This document shows positions 42,983 to 48,895 of a DNA stretch of 48,895 bases, in pieces (position 1 is the stretch's first letter; every line of letters begins with the position of its first letter). Both the position numbers and the translations under genes were made by a program. The notes beneath the pieces are model-generated. The model was not told where the DNA came from, ran no database searches, and saw only the letters and a list, made by a program, of their open reading frames with translations. Source of the stretch: Candidatus Dojkabacteria bacterium (lineage in GTDB: Bacteria; Patescibacteriota; Dojkabacteria; JAHIVN01); NCBI GenBank assembly GCA_016932045.1, contig JAFGDO010000019.1, positions 1-48,895 of the forward strand. The letters are read 5' to 3'.

Positions 42983-43744
42983 ATGAATAAAAGTAAAATA
43001 GTTCAAAAATGTCGGAAATTATTAAATGCATATAAAGGGGGAAAGCTCGGTCAGAAAGAAATGCCTGAAGATGCACATCCCTCATTTAAGAACGTTCCAC
43101 TACACCTGCGCATTGCTTTCTTTTCACTTCCAATGGCACTCAACTATCAGAGAAATAGTTATAAATTGTGGGAGGCTGCGGCAAAGACGTTCTTAGACGC
43201 TTCAGCTAAAGATATATTTGAAGTCGAAAGTGCGGCAGAAATGCCAGAACACAAATTGAGATCAAAACTTTTGAAGCATAAATTGGCTTTACAGCCTAAA
43301 AAGCACACAGTTACATGGAAAAGAATTTCAGAAACTATTTTTAGTAATTGGGGGAACTTTACAGAATTATTTAAAGCAGTAGACTATGACTTTCTAAAAC
43401 TGAAAAGCATAGTACAGAGAAAATATAAAAAGGACTTCCCGTATTTATCGGGTCCAAAGATATTCCATTATTGGAGCTTTATCATTGATCAATATGGAGG
43501 AATCCAATTATATAATAAAAAATTTATCGAGATTGCCCCTGACACTCATGTTCTTCAAGCTTCTAAAGTCCTTGGAGTGATTTCCGATCAGGAAATGGGA
43601 AAAATCACCCGTGAAGAAGTATCCAAGCGTTGGAGGATGATTCTTCGAGGAAGCGGGATTGACCCAATTGATATGCACTCTCCTCTATGGTTTTGGAGCA
43701 GAAATGGTTTCAAGTATAACCTCCAGACCAAGATATTTGATTAA
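42983..43744 (+). CDS. HhH-GPD superfamily DNA glycosylase-like protein
   Basis: The 253-residue protein has features of the endonuclease III/OGG1/AGOG superfamily: a helical N-terminus, FPYLSGPKIFHYW (hairpin with Lys159 as a candidate nucleophile), then APDTHVLQASKVLGVI (D187) and PIDMHSPLWFWSRNGF. These enzymes excise damaged or modified bases from DNA. The usual G-V/I-G-x-K/R hairpin appears as L-S-G-P-K, closest to archaeal AGOG-type enzymes. An ATG at 42890 would read through the palindrome doublet, so 42983 is preferred. It lies 114 bp after the DUF2419 gene on the same strand. Confidence 0.72.
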   Translation: MNKSKIVQKCRKLLNAYKGGKLGQKEMPEDAHPSFKNVPLHLRIAFFSLPMALNYQRNSYKLWEAAAKTFLDASAKDIFEVESAAEMPEHKLRSKLLKHKLALQPKKHTVTWKRISETIFSNWGNFTELFKAVDYDFLKLKSIVQRKYKKDFPYLSGPKIFHYWSFIIDQYGGIQLYNKKFIEIAPDTHVLQASKVLGVISDQEMGKITREEVSKRWRMILRGSGIDPIDMHSPLWFWSRNGFKYNLQTKIFD

Positions 43745-43828
43745 CTTTTCTCCTTCACACAAAGGAGTAAGTATAATGTATGTAACATCATGAGATTACT
43801 GCACCCAAAATGTAATATTCAGGGGTGT

Positions 43829-43931
43829 GGGGTTGATTACGTCCGGTTGTTTACTGAATTAAGATTGCATACTGAAGGACTTAATCACCCCAACAGTTTC
43901 TTGCCCTGGCGTAGCCGACGGCGAAGCCAGG
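43829..43931. repeat. Inverted repeat plus CCTGGC palindrome
   Basis: GGGGTTGATTACGTCC (43829-43844) is nearly complementary to GGACTTAATCACCCC (43877-43891), with a 32-base loop. A 27-bp element with arms CCTGGC and GCCAGG (43905-43931) follows. The rest of the 337-bp gap (43745-44081) contains no convincing gene. An 87-residue ORF here (43790-44053) is read through the repeats and is rejected. Confidence 0.65.
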
Positions 43932-44081
43932 TGGTACTTATGCCTGTCCTGAGAAAGATGGATGGCGGTCGAAAGTACAAGAAAATTAACATGTCGTTTT
44001 TCATATTATCAGCAACCCAGATTAAAAAAACAAACCACTTATTACTAACTTAAAATAAAACATGCTATCATTCTAGGCATA

Positions 44082-44870
44082 ATGAGAAAGACTATTACCA
44101 TCCTAAAAACCAGTCTAATGGAAATCTTCGCGGAAAAAGAAATCCTTCTTATCTGGTCACTTGCTGAAGGGATAGGGCTTATAAGTGTTATGGTCGCATG
44201 GCTGGCAAGCGACCAGGCAGTAATAGGCGGCTATACGAAATCAGAATTAGTTTCCTACTACTTTATAATTTATTTATTTACTCAAATCATTGGATGGTGG
44301 GTATTTTGGGATGTACGAGAAGCTATTATGTCAGGCAAGCTTTCAAACTATCTACTTAAACCCTTTAGCTTCATCCGATATCTTTTTATTCACGAATTTT
44401 CATACAAAGTAATTAATATGGTAACCAATATAGTAGTTGGGATAATCATAATGATCGCAATAAAAGACTACCTTGTTATCTCAATCGATCCAGCTACTAT
44501 TTTAAAATTGATACCTGCAATACTTATAGGAATAGGGATAAATTTTCTAACTCATTTTTCCTTTGCATGCGTAACTTTTTTCTGGACCGAATCCCATTTT
44601 ATGGCCGATTTTCACTGGATTGCGAGCATGGTTCTCAGCGGTTCTATGATCCCGCTTTCACTTTTCCCAAAGGTGCTAGAAAAAATTATATATCTTAATC
44701 CATTCAGGTTTACCTTTTCACTTCCAGCAGAATTATTATTTGGAAAAATTACTGGACAAGAATATATAAGTGGACTGCTTGTCGGCTCATTCTGGGTATT
44801 ATTCTTTGGTTTTCTTTCTCTTATAATGTGGAAAGTAGGCTTAAGAAAATACTCATCATTCGGTTCTTAA
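44082..44870 (+). CDS. ABC-2 type transporter permease
   Basis: The 262-residue protein has six membrane helices and the ABC-2 permease layout of the DUF990 group: a cytoplasmic start (MRKTITILKTSLMEIFAEKE), QIIGWWVFWDVREAIMSGKLSNYLLKP after helix 2 (the coupling region), and further helices to IMWKVGLRKYSSFG. The companion permease follows directly. The ATP-binding protein is not in the window, although the two permeases normally assemble with one. Cargo is unknown (lipid, drug or polysaccharide). Confidence 0.85.
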   Translation: MRKTITILKTSLMEIFAEKEILLIWSLAEGIGLISVMVAWLASDQAVIGGYTKSELVSYYFIIYLFTQIIGWWVFWDVREAIMSGKLSNYLLKPFSFIRYLFIHEFSYKVINMVTNIVVGIIIMIAIKDYLVISIDPATILKLIPAILIGIGINFLTHFSFACVTFFWTESHFMADFHWIASMVLSGSMIPLSLFPKVLEKIIYLNPFRFTFSLPAELLFGKITGQEYISGLLVGSFWVLFFGFLSLIMWKVGLRKYSSFGS

Positions 44871-44881
44871 TAATTATAGCT

Positions 44882-45667
44882 ATGCTACGTTATCTTAAGT
44901 TATATCGAAGTTTTATAAAGAATTGTCTCATCAGAGAAATGGAATTCCGATTGAATTTCTTTATTCGTACAATTATATATTTTGTTTGGGCTTCACTGGC
45001 TTATGCAGGAATTTTTATAATCTATAGTCACGTAAACACAATCGGTAACTGGGACAAAGAGGAAATGTTGCTTTTAGTGACTGTTGCAGGCTTTGCAAAT
45101 ACAATTCACAAAGCAACTCTCTATCCAAACGTAAATGAAATACCTCGTTACATCCGTGAAGGGAAAATGGATTTTGTGCTCTCTATGCCGGTAGATGCAC
45201 GTTTTCTAGTTTCCACAAGATACTTTAAATTCGAACAAATTCCAAGATTACTAGTCTACCTTTTGTTACTTATAAAATTCACTTTCGACGTAAATCCTCA
45301 CACAAATATAACTACAGCAATACTCCCACTAATCCTAATTCTTATAGGAGTTTTTGGTATGTATTGTCTGCTATTTACAATAAGCTGCATTGTGTTCTGG
45401 AAACCTCGAATCTGGAATCTTTTCGCTATCATAAATGAGATTGAGAACTTAGCAGACCGTCCTTCTGATATATTTCGAGGACTTCTGTGGTTCGTAGTAA
45501 ATCTTCTTCCAATAGCAGCTTTCGCAACAATACCTACAAAATTTCTACTTGGTGAAGGAAATATAAATCTCTTCTTTTCATCAGTTTTAGTAGTCTCAGT
45601 AGTCTTCATCCTTTCGCAAATGATTTGGAAATGGGGACTTAAACGATATGAAAGCGCTTCATCGTAA
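44882..45667 (+). CDS. ABC-2 type transporter permease (partner)
   Basis: The 261-residue protein starts MLRYLKLYRSFIKNCLIREMEFRLNFFIRTIIYFVW and has about six helices. VNEIPRYIREGKMDFVLSMPVDARFLVSTRYFKFEQIPR is the coupling loop, typical of DUF990/ABC-2 partners (I-R-E-G-x-x-D-x-x-L). It starts 11 bp after the first permease. An ATG at 44828, inside that gene, is possible but adds 18 residues with no pattern. The two probably form a heterodimeric exporter. Confidence 0.85.
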   Translation: MLRYLKLYRSFIKNCLIREMEFRLNFFIRTIIYFVWASLAYAGIFIIYSHVNTIGNWDKEEMLLLVTVAGFANTIHKATLYPNVNEIPRYIREGKMDFVLSMPVDARFLVSTRYFKFEQIPRLLVYLLLLIKFTFDVNPHTNITTAILPLILILIGVFGMYCLLFTISCIVFWKPRIWNLFAIINEIENLADRPSDIFRGLLWFVVNLLPIAAFATIPTKFLLGEGNINLFFSSVLVVSVVFILSQMIWKWGLKRYESASS

Positions 45668-45761
45668 GAGGGAAAAAGGGCGAGAGTTAAAGGTATAGGG
45701 TAAAACTATGCAAATATCTAGCTATTCAACTACCTAGATATTCACAAGAAGAACATCGATG

Positions 45762-45786
45762 TAGTTCCGACAAAAGATTGGAACCA
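45762..45786. repeat. 25-bp imperfect palindrome (TGGTT...AACCA family)
   Basis: TAGTTCC pairs with GGAACCA with one A-C mismatch around an 11-base loop. Its length and ends match the palindromes at 24280, 26501, 26540, 42887 and 42936. It lies between two convergent genes, just downstream of a CTATTCAACTACCTAGATAT repeat. Confidence 0.5.
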
Positions 45787-45798
45787 CCACAGGGCTGC

Positions 45799-46956
45799 TT
45801 ATTCCTCTGCTATCCGGTCTATATCATACCTAAGTAAGTCAATTAAGCTTGGGGTATTCTCACTTCCTCCATAAGTCTCTAATATCCAAACTGTAACTAC
45901 TCTATCAAGAGGAAGATCATAAACGTAATTTCTATCTTCATCAGAACCGACATATATCACCTTGGAATTAGAGTCTGCAAGAATTTTTTCTATCTTTTCT
46001 AAATATTCTTCATCTATTTCATCCTGCTTTGTAATTTTTGAAGCAATCTGAAGCTCGTTGTCTTTTACAAAGTAGTCGAAAAAACCACCGAGAACAATTA
46101 AATCTGTGTTTTCGAGATAATTTACTTTATCGGTTATATAGCCTTCTGTCTCATCAAGGGAAGATAAATAAACTCCAAGATTTCTATTAAAAACACTCTT
46201 ATATTCTGGTTTTAGGATAACAAGTTCAGAGTATATACTTTCCCCAATCTTCTTTGCATTACTTGTTGACAGCCAGTAGTAGGGATTGTATCCTGTATCA
46301 GCTTCACTGACAACATTCAGGATATCTCCCTTCGGAAAAGTGCAAATCTGAACACACATCTGAACGCAATAGTCAGTATTTGGATTATGCCTGCATGGGG
46401 AAGCACACTCATCATACACTCCTCCAATATCTTCACAGTCCTCATTTGAAATTTCTGTACATTCAGAGAATTCCTCCGTCCAAATACCGCCTTTTCCCTC
46501 GCATTTCTGTTTGTAATCTACTGCCCCTTGTTCATCTTCAATCGTAATAAGATCTACATACTGACTCAGATCAACAACCTTTGTACCATCTTCTATAGCA
46601 AAATCATCTACCCAGTCATCTATTCCAAGACCTACTTTGAAGACGATATCAGCTACCTCAATTGCCTCTTTTGCGTCTGTTGGGTCGAAGTTTTCTGGTC
46701 TTGTACCAATAGGGATAATCTGCACAACATCGACATAATCATTGTCTCCAGCAATGCCAGTTGTTATATCATAAAGTGGGAAGATAGTAGCGGCAACTGT
46801 AATCTTTTCTTCTGGTTTACCTATTTCCCTTGATGACCTTAAATAGAAAAAAACTGCAAATCCAATAGAAAGCAGAGCAAAAAAGGCTATAATTCCAGGA
46901 ATTGATCTCCTATCAAAACTTTCTTTGTACTTTTGGTTACTTTTATTTGGCATCAT
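45799..46956 (-). CDS. ZnuA-like metal-binding lipoprotein-fold protein with Cys-rich insert
   Basis: The 385-residue protein has a membrane anchor (about 20-40) and then the cluster A-I solute-binding fold: KITVAATIFPLYDITTGIAG, IPIGTRPENFDPT, VFKVGLGIDDWV and NTDLIVLGGFFDYFVKDNEL. The histidine-rich loop is replaced by a region with eight cysteines (residues 152-205: CEGKGGIWTEEFSEC onward). The metal ligands are altered: P-H-x-x-E-P is PENFDP (Glu for His), D-P-H-x-W is NPYYWL (Tyr for His), and the third His region reads GGFFDYF. Zinc binding at the usual site is therefore doubtful. The start is the ATG at 46956, six bases after TATAAT (46962-46967), suggesting a leaderless transcript. 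Confidence 0.82.
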   Translation of the reverse strand: MMPNKSNQKYKESFDRRSIPGIIAFFALLSIGFAVFFYLRSSREIGKPEEKITVAATIFPLYDITTGIAGDNDYVDVVQIIPIGTRPENFDPTDAKEAIEVADIVFKVGLGIDDWVDDFAIEDGTKVVDLSQYVDLITIEDEQGAVDYKQKCEGKGGIWTEEFSECTEISNEDCEDIGGVYDECASPCRHNPNTDYCVQMCVQICTFPKGDILNVVSEADTGYNPYYWLSTSNAKKIGESIYSELVILKPEYKSVFNRNLGVYLSSLDETEGYITDKVNYLENTDLIVLGGFFDYFVKDNELQIASKITKQDEIDEEYLEKIEKILADSNSKVIYVGSDEDRNYVYDLPLDRVVTVWILETYGGSENTPSLIDLLRYDIDRIAEE

Positions 46957-47117
46957 GAGAGAATTATATACACAAAACCCCAAATGTTCTATTGGAAAGC
47001 ATTGCTCTGAACAAAGAAGAAACAGAAGCCATATAGCAATACTCAAGCTTCAATCTACAATCGTCAATTATCCAAATATACGAATATACAATTGCTTATT
47101 AGAAATGACTAATAAGC

Positions 47118-47153
47118 TAAACTAACTATTCAACTACCTAACTATATAACTAT
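47118..47153. repeat. CAACTACCTAACTAT-type intergenic repeat
   Basis: AACTAACTATTCAACTACCT continues as AACTATATAACTATTTC at the 3' end of the TMEM43 gene. It is the same low-complexity family as at 3427, 4870, 22006, 24233 and 45711. Confidence 0.5.
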
Positions 47154-48199
47154 TTCTTCTCCTCCTCTTTCCCCCCCTTCTTAGCAACGAGGAATACTAG
47201 CAGTGCTACAAGTCCTACAACACCGAGTACAGCAAGAGCTATACACACATACCAGAACTTGATTATGATCGTGCCCATAAGAACAATTACAGCAGCAATT
47301 ATCCCTGCAACTATACTTGCAGCACAATTAGCAGCTTGACCGGCAATAGGTATAAAATCAAGAAGTGAAAGGATCGGACCAAGTATCATAAGCATCCCCA
47401 AAGTTAGAAGCAACCACGATCCACCTTTCATTATCCAGTACATAGCAGTTTCTTCACCCTTCATATCACTCAAAAGTTCTGAGTCCCCCTTGGTAGTGAT
47501 GATGAAAACTTCGCCTCCTGAAACCGTACTTCCAGATATCTCTCCTACAACAAGTAGTTCTGTATCTAAATCAAGATATTCAACAACAAGCCGTCTATCA
47601 CCAATGTCGGGCTCTACTGTCCTTCCTGCGGGAACCTCTTCATACATACCGAAATCTTCTGTATATTCTTTCTTATTTAAATCTAATCTCAAGTTAGCCC
47701 CTGATGGTTTGATTGTATATTTTCCCAACTTAAACTCACCCCAATTAGATTCCGATTCCTTATCGACCCATTTCTCAACAAGTTTTACACGTTCAACTTG
47801 TTCTTCGATTTCTTGCCCATTTTCAACCTTTGTAACCGTTTCAGTTTCGGTTTCCTCTACTTCCTCATACTGTTGTTTCTTATAGGTATAATAAAGCACA
47901 TCACCCATTTCTGGTGCTTCAGCAGGAGCTGTTACTTCAACTTTTCCCTGCATTTTATGCATACCACTATCGGCAGTAACTTCTGTAGCCTTTTCGAGGG
48001 AAAGAGATTCAACGGTGATTGAGCTTCTTTCAAACTTCTCACTATAGAAGAGCAATCCTAATGCAATAATCATAAGGATTGGAGCAACGCATACTCCTGT
48101 AATGCTTCCTTTAAAATTTCTAAATTTCTTCAGAATTGGGTTAGCACTTCCGACTACTCGTCTGGAAACGACCCGTTCTGAAATTACTCTTTCAGCCAT
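47150..48199 (-). CDS. TMEM43 family membrane protein
   Basis: The 349-residue protein has one membrane helix near the N-terminus (about 36-52), a large extracytoplasmic region of about 200 residues (beta-rich, with a charged stretch EEVEETETETVTKVENGQE) and three C-terminal helices. The segment LLVVGEISGSTVSGGEVFIITTKGDSELLSDMKGEETAMYWIMKGGSWLLLTLGMLMILGPILSLLDFIPIAGQ matches TMEM43/LUMA (G-x-V ... P-F-x-I-S-x-K ... L-x-x-x-x-G-x-x-x-x-x-x-P). Bacterial members have no firm function. Confidence 0.85.
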   Translation of the reverse strand: MAERVISERVVSRRVVGSANPILKKFRNFKGSITGVCVAPILMIIALGLLFYSEKFERSSITVESLSLEKATEVTADSGMHKMQGKVEVTAPAEAPEMGDVLYYTYKKQQYEEVEETETETVTKVENGQEIEEQVERVKLVEKWVDKESESNWGEFKLGKYTIKPSGANLRLDLNKKEYTEDFGMYEEVPAGRTVEPDIGDRRLVVEYLDLDTELLVVGEISGSTVSGGEVFIITTKGDSELLSDMKGEETAMYWIMKGGSWLLLTLGMLMILGPILSLLDFIPIAGQAANCAASIVAGIIAAVIVLMGTIIIKFWYVCIALAVLGVVGLVALLVFLVAKKGGKEEEKK

Positions 48200-48353
48200 T
48201 ACTTAAAACTTAAAAATTTAAATAAAAATTGATTAAATATTACTAATAAGATAGCGTGTTAAAGAAGAAAATGCAATATTTAAAATATTATCATTAATTC
48301 AAGAGTTCTTTATGATACTTGCAATATAAAATATTTATTCATATTATGGTCTT

Positions 48354-48701
48354 ATGGACAAACAAAAGGTAGAAGAGTACATAAAAAAGCAGAAAAAATC
48401 ACATCAAGAAATACTCAGGAAATTAAGAAAGCTTACATTTGAAACCTTTCCAGGGATTAAAGATGGTTTCGAGTGGGGAGTACCTGTTTATGATGGAGGT
48501 AGATTTTACTTAGCAGCATTAAAAAAACAAGTAAATTTTGGTTTTTCAATTGTTGGTCTGAATGAAAAAGAAATTGCTCAATTTGAAGGAAGTGGCGAGA
48601 CAGCTAGACATATTAAAGTTAAATCTTATACAAAAGATCTTGAAAAGCGATTAGTTACCCTGATGAAACTAGTGAAGAAGAAAGCTGGAATCCCAAGTTA
48701 A
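48354..48701 (+). CDS. DUF1801 (YdhG-like) protein
   Basis: The 115-residue protein starts MDKQKVEEYIKKQKKSHQEILRKLRKLTFETFPGIKDGFEWGVPVYD, matching DUF1801 (x-x-x-x-x-L-R-x-x-I-x-x-x-x-P-x-x-x-E-x-x-x-W-x-x-P-x-Y). LAALKKQVNFGFSI and HIKVKSYTKDLEKRLVTLMKLVKKK are also typical. The family has a small alpha/beta fold with no assigned activity. It is divergent from the TMEM43 gene with a 154-bp AT-rich intergenic region. Confidence 0.85.
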   Translation: MDKQKVEEYIKKQKKSHQEILRKLRKLTFETFPGIKDGFEWGVPVYDGGRFYLAALKKQVNFGFSIVGLNEKEIAQFEGSGETARHIKVKSYTKDLEKRLVTLMKLVKKKAGIPS

Positions 48702-48811
48702 TATTCTGATAAGCGAATTCCTTATCCGGTAGCATTCCCCCTTATATTCTTTATGCAATAATTGAAAATTAACCTGTAAACTATTATAATTACAGCGGTT
48801 ATTTTGGAAAT

Positions 48812-48858
48812 GCGGCAGTAGTTCAGTTGGCCTGTCTGCCGACAGGCAGGCTAGAATG
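48812..48858 (+). pseudogene. tRNA 5' half with a 20-bp palindrome in the D-loop
   Basis: GCGGCAGTAGTTCAGTTGG (48812-48830) is a clear tRNA 5' half (acceptor strand and D-arm, close to Gly or Asn types). The palindrome CCTGTCTGCCGACAGGCAGG (48831-48850) is inserted after the GG of the D-loop. Then CTAGAATG (48851-48858) resumes the D-arm, matching the intact tRNA-Pro D-loop GTTGGCTAGAAC. No anticodon arm follows in the remaining 37 bases, so it is not functional. Confidence 0.75.
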
Positions 48859-48895
48859 TAAAAGAGATACAATGTATTATGTATACGCTATAATA

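Noticed and set aside
43790-44053. 87-residue ORF on the plus strand
   Set aside because: It runs through the inverted repeat and the CCTGGC palindrome and has no protein-like pattern.
47490-48022. Plus-strand ORFs opposite the TMEM43 gene
   Set aside because: Low-complexity Ser/Thr- and Phe-rich products are shadows of the minus-strand gene, which has clear family motifs.

Overview
The window is an AT-rich bacterial chromosome segment with short intergenic gaps. TAA, TAG and TGA all end intact genes, so the standard bacterial code applies. The gene set suggests a member of the Patescibacteria (Candidate Phyla Radiation): lower-glycolysis enzymes, LytR-CpsA-Psr and M23 wall enzymes, many small membrane proteins, and many palindromic repeats of a type I recall from CPR genomes. 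I see a resemblance to Dojkabacteria or Microgenomates, but no rRNA or ribosomal protein is present to fix the lineage. I see no prophage, CRISPR array or classical insertion sequence.

Layout. 1-9.1 kb: tRNA-Pro with a partly duplicated 5' flank, several poorly known proteins (methyltransferase-like, DUF3795, squalene-cyclase-like, isoprenoid-synthase-like), a 45-residue desulforedoxin, then ppsA and pyk. 9.2-14 kb: ssb, a candidate structured RNA with a strong terminator, gpmI, a secreted protein and lepA. 14.2-22 kb: a Clp ATPase with a degenerate first ATPase domain, two paralogous zinc-finger membrane proteins, an Asp/Glu racemase, an M23 peptidase, and an overlapping ppa-TPR-glucosaminidase stack. 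22-28 kb: orphan antitoxin, GT87 glycosyltransferase, HD hydrolase, rubrerythrin, umuDC with a visible promoter/operator, a lycopene-cyclase-domain protein and tRNA-Ser. 28-39.7 kb: an amber-interrupted phosphoesterase, Nudix, ICMT-like, LCP, RNase H, ASCH, tRNA-Gln, GH13, DUF2000, SDR and RBBP9-type genes, and a secreted wall protein. 39.8-43.7 kb: a tight five-gene run (wHTH-Nudix, deoxyribosyltransferase-like/ITPase fusion, second deoxyribosyltransferase-like protein, queuosine-5'-phosphate glycosylase family protein, HhH-GPD DNA glycosylase). 44-48.7 kb: two ABC-2 permeases, a ZnuA-fold protein with a cysteine-rich insert, TMEM43 and DUF1801 proteins.

Two observations stand out. First, the 39.8-43.7 kb run joins enzymes that act on N-glycosidic bonds or on nucleoside triphosphates. 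It looks like an undescribed nucleobase salvage or nucleotide-sanitising island; its function is inferred. Second, palindromic elements are tied to every tRNA in the window. At four places a partial tRNA (5' half or 3' tail) is joined to a palindrome at the D-loop or T-loop position, which suggests elements that target tRNA hairpins. A separate family of about 25-bp palindromes occurs as doublets in umuDC and in the glycosylase run.
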